A DNA stretch of 64,000 nucleotides from Shewanella oncorhynchi (GTDB taxonomy: Bacteria > Pseudomonadota > Gammaproteobacteria > Enterobacterales > Shewanellaceae): the NCBI RefSeq assembly GCF_012584455.1, contig NZ_JABAEB010000013.1, forward strand, positions 62,001 to 126,000, given 5' to 3'. Below are positions 34,832-45,067 of this stretch, piece by piece (within the stretch, counting starts at the first letter, position 1; the number at the start of each line of letters is the position of its first letter). The translations under genes were made by a program, and so were the position numbers. Below the pieces are notes generated by a model that had not been told where the DNA came from, did not search any database, and was given only the letters and a program-made list of their open reading frames with translations.

Positions 34832-36058
34832 ATGAAATCAATGACAGCCGAGCAAGCGACAGGGCATCAAGCTACTACGGGAAGCCGCCAAGGGCACTCA
34901 CTCGCCCAGTGGCAGCACGCCCATGAGTTTTCCAGTCAGAACCGCGATGGCGAGAAGAACACTCGCTATGTACTGTATTTAACCGTGATCACTATGGTGG
35001 CTGAAATTGCTGCCGGAACCATCTACGGTTCTATGGCACTGCTCGCCGACGGTTGGCACATGGGAACCCATGCCGCGGCCTTTATGATCACGCTATTCGC
35101 CTATTCGTATGCCCGTAAACACGCTAACGATCCTGCATTTGCTTTCGGTACTGGCAAAGTGAGTGTGCTTGGCGGTTATACCAGCGCAATAGCGCTAGGA
35201 CTTGTGGCACTGGTGATGTTGATTGAATCGGGAATGCGACTGATTAACCCTGAGCAAATCCATTTTAACGAAGCCATATTTGTGGCTGTTATAGGTTTGA
35301 GCGTGAATGTGCTGAGTGTATTTTTACTCAAAGATCACCATACCCACGACCATGGGCACACTCATGGTCATAGTCACGATCATGGACATCAAGATGATCA
35401 TGAAGACGAGCATGCTCATCACAGCTGCGAAGCACACTCCTCCCATGACGATCACGTCCATACGGCTCATTCACATGGTGCGGGTCCACATACACATGAT
35501 GACTCACATGCACACGATGAAAGTCATCAAGATCATAGCCATTGCCATCATAAACAGGAGCACCATGTTGCTCAGCATGAGCATGAGAGTCAGAAGGCAC
35601 ACGGTGGTCATGATCACAACCTACGCGCCGCCTATTTTCACGTATTAGCCGATGCGTTAACGTCAGTGCTCGCCATTGCGGCCTTGTTGTTTGGTAAATA
35701 CATGGGACTGACTTGGCTCGATCCGGTTATGGGTATCGTGGGTGCTGTAATTATTAGCCGTTGGTCATGGGGACTCATTCAGCAAACGAGCCCTATCTTA
35801 CTTGACGGTGGTGTTAAAGCGTCATTGCAGCGTAAGGTCGTGGAAACTCTTGAGGCCGTACCGGATCATCAAGTGGCCGATTTACATCTTTGGCGAGTGA
35901 GTGCCGATCACCATGCTATTATGGTGTCTATCGTGTCCCATTCACCGAAAGATGTCAGTTATTTTAATCAGTTACTGTCACAATTTCCTGAATTGGCTCA
36001 TATTACTATTGAACTCCATACTTGTCGTCAGCGCGAGTGTATGGCTAAGGAAGCCTAA
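34832..36058 (+). CDS. dmeF: CDF Co(II)/Ni(II) efflux transporter, DmeF-like
   Basis: Cation diffusion facilitator of 408 residues that exports divalent metal using the proton gradient. Six membrane helices flank a cytoplasmic loop at about residues 169-262 with 36 histidines in about 94 residues, alternating with Asp and Gly. The LADGWHMGTHAAA motif in helix 2 and FHVLADALTS in helix 5 carry the metal-site residues and fit the DmeF branch; the N terminus has a separate HAHEF motif. The marR gene starts at the very next base after its stop. Zn or Cd as substrate cannot be excluded. Confidence 0.85.
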   Translation: MKSMTAEQATGHQATTGSRQGHSLAQWQHAHEFSSQNRDGEKNTRYVLYLTVITMVAEIAAGTIYGSMALLADGWHMGTHAAAFMITLFAYSYARKHANDPAFAFGTGKVSVLGGYTSAIALGLVALVMLIESGMRLINPEQIHFNEAIFVAVIGLSVNVLSVFLLKDHHTHDHGHTHGHSHDHGHQDDHEDEHAHHSCEAHSSHDDHVHTAHSHGAGPHTHDDSHAHDESHQDHSHCHHKQEHHVAQHEHESQKAHGGHDHNLRAAYFHVLADALTSVLAIAALLFGKYMGLTWLDPVMGIVGAVIISRWSWGLIQQTSPILLDGGVKASLQRKVVETLEAVPDHQVADLHLWRVSADHHAIMVSIVSHSPKDVSYFNQLLSQFPELAHITIELHTCRQRECMAKEA

Positions 36059-36538
36059 ATGACTGTTGAACATCATCATTCATCAAACCTGAATTCAACG
36101 ACTGCTCATTCAACGGCCGCACATTCAACAGATCATGCATTAAATCATGTGATTATTGAATTTTACGAAAAGCTGTCGTCTTGGGAACACGCCATTGTAC
36201 GTGACAAAGGTTTTAGCCTATCGCAGGTGCACACCATTGAGTTACTCGGCGTGCACGGCGCTATGAGGATGAAAGAACTGGCGGATAAAATTGGTGTCAC
36301 AACAGGCACACTAACGGTTCAAATCGACAAAATGGTTGAAGCTGAGTGGGTTGTACGTCGTCCCCATGAAACCGATCGTCGTTCAATTCTGGTGGAGTTA
36401 ACCGAAAAGGGCCAAACTTTGTTCCTCGAACATGATGCATTACATCTACAACTCACCACAGATCTCACCGCTAAAATGAGCAGTGAGGAACGAATCGTAC
36501 TGCTCAATTTGTTGTCTCGTATGAATAACGAGTTTTAA
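36059..36538 (+). CDS. MarR-family regulator with His-rich N terminus
   Basis: A 159-residue winged-helix regulator. The first 30 residues contain seven histidines (positions 5-7, 17, 22, 26, 30), unusual for MarR proteins. The DNA-binding core MKELADKIGVTTGTLTVQIDKM and wing RRPHETDRRS are typical. It directly follows dmeF with no gap. The arrangement suggests a metal-responsive repressor of its own operon, with the palindrome in the dmeF promoter as target; both points are inferred. Confidence 0.8.
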   Translation: MTVEHHHSSNLNSTTAHSTAAHSTDHALNHVIIEFYEKLSSWEHAIVRDKGFSLSQVHTIELLGVHGAMRMKELADKIGVTTGTLTVQIDKMVEAEWVVRRPHETDRRSILVELTEKGQTLFLEHDALHLQLTTDLTAKMSSEERIVLLNLLSRMNNEF

Positions 36539-36558
36539 TTTACCCTATTTCATCCACT

Positions 36559-36586
36559 AAAAAGCGTCCCTCGTGGACGCTTTTTT
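36559..36586 (+). terminator. Terminator after dmeF-marR
   Basis: AAAAAGCGTCC / GGACGCTTTTTT with a CTCGT loop. Confidence 0.92.
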
Positions 36587-36749
36587 ATAGCATGACATTT
36601 TTAAAAACGCGATTCATTCTAGATTAATCATCAGCTATTACAGTACCTTACCTTTTGTTACATTCTTGTTGGATTAATAGTTGAACTGGATATTAATTAA
36701 GGTAATGTAAGGGCAGATCTCAAGATGGACTTTGTTTAAAAGGAATAGA

Positions 36750-38843
36750 ATGAATAATAAATTACTGCCTTTGTGCATTGCAGGAGTGCTCGGTATGAGC
36801 GGTCAACTTCACGCAGAAGAAGATAAATACATTTGGTTAGAAGATGTTGAAGGCGCTAAGCCTATGGAATGGGTGAAAACCCAAAATGCTGCATCTGCCG
36901 CCGAAATTAAAGCGTTTAAAGGTTTTGATACCTTAGTGGCGAACAGTCTCGCCATCCTGAACGATAAAGAACGCATTCCCTACGCGACCCATATTGGCGA
37001 CAAGTTATACAACTTTTGGAAGGATGACACCCATGTGCGCGGTATTTACCGCCGTACTACCATGGAAGAATATGCCAAGGCCGATCCTAAATGGGAGACT
37101 GTGCTTGATATCGATGCCTTAGGTAAAGCTGAATCCGTCAATTGGGTATTTAAGGATATTAGCTGTCAGTATCCCGAAAATGAGCGCTGTTTTGTCTCAC
37201 TTTCCCGCGGCGGTGCCGATGCGGTGGAAGTGCGAGAATTTAATTTAAATACTAAATCCTTTGTTGCCACCAAAGATAAGCCATTCTTTTTAAAAGAAGC
37301 CAAATCAAGTCTGAGCTGGATAGATAAAGACCACGCCTTTGTCGGTACTGATTTTGGTGATGGTCAAAGCATGACTGACTCAGGTTATCCACGGGAGGTG
37401 AAACTCTGGCAACGTGGTACAGCACTCGAGCAAGCGAAACCGATTTTCACTGGCGACAAAACCTCAGTTGCTGTATCAGGCTGGGTTTTATTCGATGATA
37501 AAACGCCGCTGAGTTTAGTCACTGAGGCACATACTTTTTATACCGCCAGCCAATATGTCTATCAAGATGGCAAACTCATAGGGTTGCCATTACCTCAAGA
37601 TGCTGAGATTAAAGGTTATTTTAAAGGTAAGTTATTTATTGAGTTAAAGAGCGATTTAACCAACAAAGACGGTAACTTTAAGCAAGGCGCGGTCGTGTAT
37701 GCCGATGTGGCGGATCTTATCGCCCAAAAAGCCAAATTCAGTTTATTTGTGAGCCCGACTCAGACCGCATCGATAGCGCAGCTCAGTTTTAGTAAGAGTG
37801 CGATTTTCGTTAATTGGCTCGATAACGTGAAAAGCAAATTAGTGCGGTATGAGCAAGACGAAAAGGGCGCTTGGCAAAGCACCCAAGTCCCATTCGAAGC
37901 GAATGGCGCCCTGACGGTAATGGACGTTGAGCAAGACAGTGATGATTTTTTCGTGAATTACACCAGTTTTCTTGAGCCTTCAAGCCTCTATACGGTTAAT
38001 GCAAAAACCTTAAATCCGAAGAAAATTAAAGGTATGCCGCAACAGTTTGCTGCGGCTAAGTTTAAAACTGAGCAATACTTTGCGACGTCTAAAGATGGCA
38101 CTAAAGTACCGTACTTTGTGGTGATGGCTAAGGATCTTAAGTTAGATGGCACTAATCCTACGCTACTTTATGGCTATGGTGGGTTTGAAGTCTCACTGCG
38201 TCCATCCTATTCGGCCACCATTGGTAAGAATTGGTTAGAGCAGGGCGGCGTATATGTGTTATCTAACATTCGTGGCGGTGGCGAATATGGCCCAGCTTGG
38301 CATCAAGCGGCGTTAAAGCAAAATAGACATAAAGCCTATGAGGATTTCGAGGCAATAGCGGAAGATTTGATTGCCCGTAAAATTACATCAAGTAAACATT
38401 TAGGCATCCAAGGAGGCAGTAACGGTGGCCTGTTAATGGGGGCGGCATTTACCCGCAGACCGGATCTGTACAACGCTGTCGTGTGCCAAGTACCTCTGCT
38501 TGACATGTTTAGATTCAATAAGTTACTCGCCGGTGCTAGCTGGATGGGCGAATACGGTAATCCGGATATTCCTGAGGAATGGGCTTACATTAAAACTTAC
38601 TCACCGTACCATAATCTGCATAAAGACGTGCATTATCCAAAGGTCTTTTTCACCACATCGACCCGTGATGACAGGGTTCACCCAGGTCACGCCCGTAAGA
38701 TGGTTGCTAAGATGAAAGACATGGGAATTGATGTTTTGTACTACGAAAATATTGAAGGTGGCCACGCCGGTGCTGCAGATAATAATCAAGCCGCGGAACT
38801 TAATTCAATGGCGTTTGCCTACTTATTACAGCAATTAAGATAA
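36750..38843 (+). CDS. S9 family prolyl oligopeptidase, exported
   Basis: Serine peptidase of 697 residues with a signal peptide (MNNKLLPLCIAGVLG, cut near LHA-EE), so periplasmic. An N-terminal beta-propeller precedes the alpha/beta-hydrolase domain. The catalytic triad is Ser557 in GGSNGG, Asp640 or Asp641 in RDDRVHPGH and His672 in EGGHAG. Family members cut after proline in short peptides. ATG 36750 has AAAAGGA upstream; a TTG six codons earlier is less likely. It stands alone between two terminators. Confidence 0.9.
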   Translation: MNNKLLPLCIAGVLGMSGQLHAEEDKYIWLEDVEGAKPMEWVKTQNAASAAEIKAFKGFDTLVANSLAILNDKERIPYATHIGDKLYNFWKDDTHVRGIYRRTTMEEYAKADPKWETVLDIDALGKAESVNWVFKDISCQYPENERCFVSLSRGGADAVEVREFNLNTKSFVATKDKPFFLKEAKSSLSWIDKDHAFVGTDFGDGQSMTDSGYPREVKLWQRGTALEQAKPIFTGDKTSVAVSGWVLFDDKTPLSLVTEAHTFYTASQYVYQDGKLIGLPLPQDAEIKGYFKGKLFIELKSDLTNKDGNFKQGAVVYADVADLIAQKAKFSLFVSPTQTASIAQLSFSKSAIFVNWLDNVKSKLVRYEQDEKGAWQSTQVPFEANGALTVMDVEQDSDDFFVNYTSFLEPSSLYTVNAKTLNPKKIKGMPQQFAAAKFKTEQYFATSKDGTKVPYFVVMAKDLKLDGTNPTLLYGYGGFEVSLRPSYSATIGKNWLEQGGVYVLSNIRGGGEYGPAWHQAALKQNRHKAYEDFEAIAEDLIARKITSSKHLGIQGGSNGGLLMGAAFTRRPDLYNAVVCQVPLLDMFRFNKLLAGASWMGEYGNPDIPEEWAYIKTYSPYHNLHKDVHYPKVFFTTSTRDDRVHPGHARKMVAKMKDMGIDVLYYENIEGGHAGAADNNQAAELNSMAFAYLLQQLR

Positions 38844-38918
38844 TTACCGCTGGGTTAGCATGAATTGTTAACTCTTCACTGGTAAAACCGAGCAAGACCC
38901 TAATAGGTTGGGGAGCAG

Positions 38919-38954
38919 AAAACGGTCGAACTTATTGAGGTTCGGCCGTTTTTT
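38919..38954 (+). terminator. Terminator after the S9 peptidase gene
   Basis: AAAACGGTCGAAC pairs with GTTCGGCCGTTTT, allowing one G-U pair, followed by T residues. Confidence 0.85.
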
Positions 38955-39110
38955 AAGTTTATTATTTAATGTTAACAATACCCACAGATAATTTGAGCCA
39001 TTGCCAAGAGCTTGCTACTATTGCGAAAAATTTCACTGTCAAAGGCCTAAGACTACCTTAAGAATACTAAGTTATTCTCGACAAACAACTAATTTGAGTG
39101 AGAGCTATCA

Positions 39111-40736
39111 GTGTTAGCAAGATTTAAGACTCTATCGGTGAATCGATTCACTTTTATCACAGCGTTATTTTACGTCTGTATTTTCAATATCCCATTGTTT
39201 GGCATCATTAAGAAAGGCATTGAAAAACAACCTGATGTCGATCCTATCTTCATCGCTACTGTGCCGTTGTTTTTAACCTTTGCACTCAGTTTTGTATTTT
39301 CCTTATTTACGGTGAAGTATCTCGTTAAACCGTTTTTCATTTTACTCACCTTGTTATCATCGAGTGTGTTCTTCGCTGCCTACCAATACAATGTCGTCTT
39401 CGATTACGGCATGATAGAAAACACTTTTCAAACCAATCATGCCGAAGCGTTCATGTATGTGAATTTTGCTTCGATAATGAATATGTTACTGACTGGGATT
39501 TTACCCGCGTACCTTATCTTTAAAGCGGATATTCAGTACAAACCTTTCCTAAAAGAACTACTGCATAAAGTGCTTTTTATGCTAGCGATGTTGGCAGGAC
39601 TGGGCATTATTGCTTTCTTCTATTTTCAAGATTACGCTGCCTTTGGCCGTAACAACGACGAGCTAAAACGTTATATCGTGCCGACGTATTTTATAGGTGC
39701 TGTGTCTAAGTACATCAATGTGCAGTACTTGCAAACGCCAATGGAATATCAGCAACTTGGCCTTGATGCAAAAAATGTCAGTGCCAACTCAAATGGTAAA
39801 CCGAATTTATTAGTCCTCGTCGTGGGGGAAACCGCGCGTTCAATGAGTTATCAGTATTATGGCTACGACAAGCCAACCAACGCCCATACCCAAGACCAAG
39901 GATTAATAGTCTTTAAAGATACCCATTCATGTGGCACGGCAACCGCGGTATCTTTGCCTTGCATGTTTTCTCGCATGGGACGGGAAGATTACGATTCACG
40001 CCGTGCCTATGCTCAAGACACCGCCGTTGATGTGTTGGATCATGGTGGTATTAAAGTGCAGTGGTTTGACAATGATTCTGGCTGTAAAGGGGTGTGTGAC
40101 CAAGTTGAAAACATAACCATTGATTTGAACAGTGATTCTAAGTTGTGCACTGGCCAATATTGTTTTGATCAAGTGTTACTGAACAAATTAGATGAAGCCT
40201 TAGCCAACGCAGAACGCAAAGATACCGTGATTGTATTGCATGTTATTGGTAGTCATGGCCCGACTTATTTCTTACGTTATCCAGCAGAACACCGTAAGTT
40301 CACACCGGATTGTCAGCGCAGTGATATACAAAACTGCAGTGAAGATGAGCTGATGAACACCTATGACAATAGTATTTTGTACACTGACTATATTATTAGC
40401 GAAGTGGTTAAAAAGTTAGAAAACCAACAAGATAAATTTGATCCAGCCATGTTGTATCTGAGCGATCATGGCGAGTCTTTAGGCGAAAAAGGCATGTATT
40501 TACATGGCGCACCTTACAGTATCGCACCGATTGAGCAGACGAGCATTCCTATGCTTGCTTGGGTGTCAAAAGATTTTAGCCAAGATAATCAATTGGATAT
40601 GGATTGTTTGGCTGAGCATGCGGCGAAAGGTGGTTTCTCCCATGACAATTTATTCGATAGTCTATTGGGACTAATGAATATCAAAACTGAGGTATATCAG
40701 CCTGAATTAGATATCTTTGCTCGCTGCCGCGGTTAA
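39111..40736 (+). CDS. eptA: Phosphoethanolamine transferase, EptA-like
   Basis: Inner-membrane enzyme of 541 residues that transfers phosphoethanolamine from phosphatidylethanolamine to lipid A. Five hydrophobic helices occupy about residues 15-175, then comes a periplasmic alkaline-phosphatase-fold domain. Thr241 in VGETARSM is the expected nucleophile with Glu240 as metal ligand; SDHGESLGEKG gives further zinc ligands, and six or more cysteines fit the family disulphides. The GTG start has AGAG upstream. Enzymes of this family (including MCR) lower sensitivity to cationic peptides; whether this one does is not shown by sequence. EptB-like activity is an alternative. Confidence 0.87.
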   Translation: MLARFKTLSVNRFTFITALFYVCIFNIPLFGIIKKGIEKQPDVDPIFIATVPLFLTFALSFVFSLFTVKYLVKPFFILLTLLSSSVFFAAYQYNVVFDYGMIENTFQTNHAEAFMYVNFASIMNMLLTGILPAYLIFKADIQYKPFLKELLHKVLFMLAMLAGLGIIAFFYFQDYAAFGRNNDELKRYIVPTYFIGAVSKYINVQYLQTPMEYQQLGLDAKNVSANSNGKPNLLVLVVGETARSMSYQYYGYDKPTNAHTQDQGLIVFKDTHSCGTATAVSLPCMFSRMGREDYDSRRAYAQDTAVDVLDHGGIKVQWFDNDSGCKGVCDQVENITIDLNSDSKLCTGQYCFDQVLLNKLDEALANAERKDTVIVLHVIGSHGPTYFLRYPAEHRKFTPDCQRSDIQNCSEDELMNTYDNSILYTDYIISEVVKKLENQQDKFDPAMLYLSDHGESLGEKGMYLHGAPYSIAPIEQTSIPMLAWVSKDFSQDNQLDMDCLAEHAAKGGFSHDNLFDSLLGLMNIKTEVYQPELDIFARCRG

Positions 40737-40796
40737 TTGTGGACTTAATTGTCGCGAGGTTTCGCTCGTTCTAGTTGGTTCAACACCATGATGAGG

Positions 40797-40822
40797 AAGA
40801 GGATGGCAACATCCTCTTTTCT
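40797..40822 (+). terminator. Terminator after eptA
   Basis: AAGAGGATG / CATCCTCTT with a GCAA loop, followed by TTCTTTT. Confidence 0.8.
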
Positions 40823-40924
40823 TTTGCTCCCTGTCATAATAATTGATTTCTCCCATATCCAAATCGAACCAGTTGAGTTAACTTAATATATACAAAAACA
40901 TAACAAATCTATGGTTCGCGATTT

Positions 40925-41953
40925 ATGTCTTCTACTGCAGAAAATAAAGAACTTGATTCTGCCGCGCAAATTTTGCGTTTGGCCGTGCCGCAAATGTCTG
41001 CCCTCGATATTCCTGTTACTCCTGAAAATTACACTGTTTGGTATGAATATTTTGCAGGCACAAATCTCGATTTAAATCGCGCGATTGATGGTTTTTTGGC
41101 GAATTCTGTCTCTTTTACCAAGGAAGTTAATACCAGTCTTTATAAAACCTTTATCCAAGAACAGTCACCAGAAGTGATTGAAAATGTTCAGATTGAAACA
41201 CAAATCTTGATCAATAGCCTGTTGAATAAAATCAGCCAGTTGAGTCAAGGAACCGCGGCATTTTCTGGCTCATTAGCCGAGTTTGGTTTGCGATTACAGA
41301 CTAATCCCGATATCAATACCTTGAACGAGCTGGTTGATGGTGTGGTCGATGAGATGCAGATGCTACTTATCAACAACCGTGAGATGGAGCAAAGTCTGTG
41401 TACCATGGGTCAAGAAGTACAAAATCTTAAGTCGGAAATGGAAAATCTTAGCCTCGCGGCTATGACAGACCAATTAACGTCTCTGCATAATCGCCGCGCC
41501 TATGAATTGAGTATTCAGGATCAAATCTACCGTTCACAAGATCACCAGACCCGCTGTAGTCTCTTACTGATTGATATCGATAATTTTAAAGCCTTTAACG
41601 ACACCTATGGTCATTTAACGGGTGATAAAGTATTGGCCTATGTCGCATTAGCCTTAAAGCAATGTGTGCGTGGGGATGACTTTGTTGCGCGTTATGGCGG
41701 CGAAGAATTTGTGGTGGTGCTACCTAACACCCATTTTCACGACGCATTGCAAGTGGCTGAAAATTTGCGTGAACGTATTTCTGAGCGGCGCTTAACGGTA
41801 GGGAAAGACAAAAAGCTTTCCCTTGGCGCGATTACTGTCTCGATTGGGATGGCCTCATTGCAACAGGGGGATGATGCTGAAACGCTGTTTAGTCGCGCCG
41901 ATAAAGCACTGTACCAAGCTAAGTCTGAAGGCCGTAACTGTGTTAGAGGCTGA
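40925..41953 (+). CDS. Diguanylate cyclase (GGDEF)
   Basis: Soluble 342-residue protein that should make c-di-GMP from two GTP. The C-terminal GGDEF domain (about residues 180-342) has the active motif GGEEF near 258-262 and a product-inhibition site RGDD five residues before it. The N-terminal 170 residues are helical with a coiled coil (NREMEQSLCTMGQEVQNLKSEMENL) and no known sensor domain. A terminator shared with the convergent pat gene follows. Confidence 0.9.
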   Translation: MSSTAENKELDSAAQILRLAVPQMSALDIPVTPENYTVWYEYFAGTNLDLNRAIDGFLANSVSFTKEVNTSLYKTFIQEQSPEVIENVQIETQILINSLLNKISQLSQGTAAFSGSLAEFGLRLQTNPDINTLNELVDGVVDEMQMLLINNREMEQSLCTMGQEVQNLKSEMENLSLAAMTDQLTSLHNRRAYELSIQDQIYRSQDHQTRCSLLLIDIDNFKAFNDTYGHLTGDKVLAYVALALKQCVRGDDFVARYGGEEFVVVLPNTHFHDALQVAENLRERISERRLTVGKDKKLSLGAITVSIGMASLQQGDDAETLFSRADKALYQAKSEGRNCVRG

Positions 41954-42039
41954 GAATGTGGGGGCGAGTGTCGATTTTTCAAGGCGTTAAGTATTAGCTC
42001 GGTCGCTATTTCGTTAAATAATCATTTACTTAGGATAAC

Positions 42040-42068
42040 AAAACGCCGCAATGATTTGCGGCGTTTTT
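42040..42068. terminator. Bidirectional terminator (GGDEF / pat)
   Basis: AAAACGCCGCAA / TTGCGGCGTTTTT with a TGAT loop between convergent genes. Confidence 0.9.
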
Positions 42069-42085
42069 GTTCGTCTGGGTAGGTG

Positions 42086-44791
42086 CTATTGATCACTGGG
42101 CGGTTTTAAATCCATGTGCATTTTGATCAAATGCTCCTCCATATCGAAGGTCACTTTAAAACCGAGACTCTTGGCAAGACTGGCCATATTGCGATTCTCA
42201 AACATGGTAAAGCCGGTGAGCACGGGCGTGTCGTTGGCCTGATAATATTTGATTAATTTTTCGAGTAACAACTTGCCTAACCCTATACCTTGATGATCGC
42301 CACGCACCGCCATGGCAAACTCGGCCTCGGTATTATCAGGGTCAATAGATGCACGCACGGCACCTAAGGTGATGTCATCGCCATCGGGTCCCTTAGCCGT
42401 GGCGATAAAGGCCATCTCACGGGCGTAATCGATTTGAGTTAATACCGCCATTTCTTCATGGGTCATTTTCGATCGCACCCCAAAATAACGTTTGTATCTG
42501 TCTTCATCGGATAACGAATTATCGAAGGCCAAATGTTTAGGCTCATCTTCGGGTAAAATCGGCCTTAGCATTACCTTAAGGCCATTTTTAAGCTCGGCGA
42601 ATTCTTCTAATTCCTTCGGATAGGGCATGATGGCCATCCGCGATGAACTGTCGGCATTGGCATCATGCAAACGGATATTCACATCAAGCAGAGTGATATT
42701 TTCACCCGCGGCCAGTACTGGGTTTAAATCTAACGAGGCGATTTCAGGGCAATCAATAATAATATGGGATATTTGCGTTAACATCACGCACAGGGCATTC
42801 ATGTCTAGACCCAGTGGTAAATGTCTGTCCTTTAACTTATGGGTCTTTAACGCTTGGATCACCATATAACGCGCCAGTGCCATATTCAGGGGAGGCAGGG
42901 CAACGGCAGCATCATTGGTGGGGTCCCATTCTGAGCCACCTTCGCCAAGGCAAATCGCCGGACCAAAGACGGGATCGCTTATCACGGCCACGCGGATTTC
43001 CTGTGCGCCAGCGGTCAACGCCATTTTCTGCACTATCATGCCTTCAATGATGGCTTCGGGATTGGCTTGATGCACCCTCTGGGTAATCGCATTCGCGGCG
43101 TGGCGGATATCTTCAGCCGAGGTTAAATTGAGCATCACTCCGTGCACATCGGACTTATGCAAGATGTTAGGGGATTGCACTTTTAACGCTAAGGGATAGC
43201 CCGCTTCATTCGCAATGGCCACCGCTTCATCGGCATCTTTCACAAACCAAGTGTCTATGGTGTTAAGCCCATAAGCACGCAAAATAGGGCTGGCCTCATG
43301 GGTTTCCAGTACCGATTTTCCTTTAGCTTGAGCCGCTTGCAGTAATTTGCGCGCAGTGAGGCTATCTGTCGGAATATTATCGGGGATCGATTGCGGCACT
43401 TCTTGCAGCAGTTTTTGGTTACGACGGTATTCAACCATGTGCATAAAGGCCCCCACAGCGCCTTCGGGTGTACGGTAGGTGGATATGCCGCCCTTAGTGA
43501 AGCGTTTTCGTGCCTGATAAGCCGAGTCTTCACCGCTCCAGTTCGTCAAAATATTGAGGCGATTCTTTTTGGGATGCGCGTGGATCACACTCACCAAAGC
43601 ATCAGCTATCTCAACACTTTCACCGAGTGCTGAAGGGGAGTGCAAGACCAAAATAGCGTCAAGTTCATTGGAATCCATCAAGATAGTCAAAGCTTTAGCA
43701 TATCGTGATGCGTTCGCATCACCAATGATATCGATGGGGTTTTGCCTTGACCAAGTATTCGGTAACACGGCTTCTAATTTGGCTATGGTGTCTTCTGATA
43801 ACTCCGCCAGTTTACCGCCGCGCATAATGAGTTCATCTACCGCTAATACGGCAGGACCGCCACCATTACTGATAATCCCTAAGCGCTCACCTTGCAGCGG
43901 ATTGGAATGCGCTAAACTTTCAACCGCGGCAAACAGTTCAATTAAATCGTTAACCCGCAACATACCTGCACGGCGAAACGCCGCTTCATATACTGCATCG
44001 TTACCGCCAACACCGCCCGTATGCAATTTTGCGGCGCGGGCACCTTCGGCGCTACGGCCCGATTTAATCACTAGAATTGGTTTATTGCGTGAAGCGGCTC
44101 GAGCGGCCGAGAGGAAATGGCGCTTCTCATTCACCGAGTCGATATAAAGCATGATGGCGCTGGTGCGGCTATCGCGGCCGAGGTAATCGAGCAGTTCGTC
44201 AAAGTTAATGTCGGTGGCATCACCGAGGGAGATAAAGGAGGAAAAGCCAATACCTTTGTTATTAGCCCAATCGAGTACCGTTGTACAAATGGCGGCAGAT
44301 TGAGACACAAAGGCTATTTTGCCCGGTAGTGCGCTGGCGTGGGCTAAGCTGGCGTTTAATCCCAACGGAGGTAATAGCATTCCTAAGCTATTTGGCCCCA
44401 GAATGCGCATCCCATAACGCTTAGCATTTTGCATGGCAAGGTCGAGCAGGCTCACGCCATCTTCGTTAAATTCCTGTGCCATTCCCGCTGCCATAATAAT
44501 GGCCACCTTACAGCCAAATTGCGCAAGGGTTTCAACGATGGCGGGCACACGGCAAGCGCGGGTACAAATAACCGCTAAATCGGGTTTGATGGGTAAGGCT
44601 TCAATATTGGGATAGGCGAGCACGCCCATCACTGCCCGATACTTAGGGGTGACTGGCATGATAGGCCCCGAAAAACCACTCGATAGTAGGTTTTTCATCA
44701 GCACATTACCCGCGCGTTTTTCGGTATTCGAAGCGCCGATAATAGCAACGGAAGTCGGTTTAAATAAGGAGTTTAATGTACGTTGACTCAT
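42086..44791 (-). CDS. patZ: Protein lysine acetyltransferase, Pat/PatZ-like
   Basis: A 901-residue protein that joins an acetyl-CoA synthetase (ADP-forming)-like region (CoA-binding, ligase-CoA and ATP-grasp subdomains, about residues 1-690) to a C-terminal GNAT acetyltransferase domain (about 735-895, with the acetyl-CoA loop GDHQGIGLGKLLL). This is the architecture of E. coli PatZ (YfiQ) and Salmonella Pat, which acetylate acetyl-CoA synthetase and other proteins. ATG 44791 has GGGATC six bases upstream; an ATG four codons earlier is possible. It is divergent from the che operon. Confidence 0.88.
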   Translation of the reverse strand: MSQRTLNSLFKPTSVAIIGASNTEKRAGNVLMKNLLSSGFSGPIMPVTPKYRAVMGVLAYPNIEALPIKPDLAVICTRACRVPAIVETLAQFGCKVAIIMAAGMAQEFNEDGVSLLDLAMQNAKRYGMRILGPNSLGMLLPPLGLNASLAHASALPGKIAFVSQSAAICTTVLDWANNKGIGFSSFISLGDATDINFDELLDYLGRDSRTSAIMLYIDSVNEKRHFLSAARAASRNKPILVIKSGRSAEGARAAKLHTGGVGGNDAVYEAAFRRAGMLRVNDLIELFAAVESLAHSNPLQGERLGIISNGGGPAVLAVDELIMRGGKLAELSEDTIAKLEAVLPNTWSRQNPIDIIGDANASRYAKALTILMDSNELDAILVLHSPSALGESVEIADALVSVIHAHPKKNRLNILTNWSGEDSAYQARKRFTKGGISTYRTPEGAVGAFMHMVEYRRNQKLLQEVPQSIPDNIPTDSLTARKLLQAAQAKGKSVLETHEASPILRAYGLNTIDTWFVKDADEAVAIANEAGYPLALKVQSPNILHKSDVHGVMLNLTSAEDIRHAANAITQRVHQANPEAIIEGMIVQKMALTAGAQEIRVAVISDPVFGPAICLGEGGSEWDPTNDAAVALPPLNMALARYMVIQALKTHKLKDRHLPLGLDMNALCVMLTQISHIIIDCPEIASLDLNPVLAAGENITLLDVNIRLHDANADSSSRMAIMPYPKELEEFAELKNGLKVMLRPILPEDEPKHLAFDNSLSDEDRYKRYFGVRSKMTHEEMAVLTQIDYAREMAFIATAKGPDGDDITLGAVRASIDPDNTEAEFAMAVRGDHQGIGLGKLLLEKLIKYYQANDTPVLTGFTMFENRNMASLAKSLGFKVTFDMEEHLIKMHMDLKPPSDQ

Positions 44792-45067
44792 AAGCGATCC
44801 CATCCCAATCCATGACGCTTCCAGTGTAACCTAGGGTATGAGGACTGCACAGTTAAGTTTCGGGTTCCATTAAGACAAGTTTATTAGCAAATCATGAATT
44901 TACGGCAATTTACTGAGAATTAGCGCTCAATGATAGGGATTTCTATCGCGATAACTGCATTTTCCGCATTGCGACACGTAACAATGTGAATAATTTCACT
45001 TTCGTGTTTGAAAATCACCCAATATGAAACTACTTTTTAATCACTGTACAATTATTGTGAAGTCCAT

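Noticed and set aside
34741..34926. 61-codon frame before dmeF
   Set aside because: It overlaps the promoter and the dmeF start and has no ribosome binding site.
35316..35648. Long frames on both strands over the His-rich loop of dmeF
   Set aside because: They arise from the repeated CAC/CAT/GAT codons of the loop and have no protein character.
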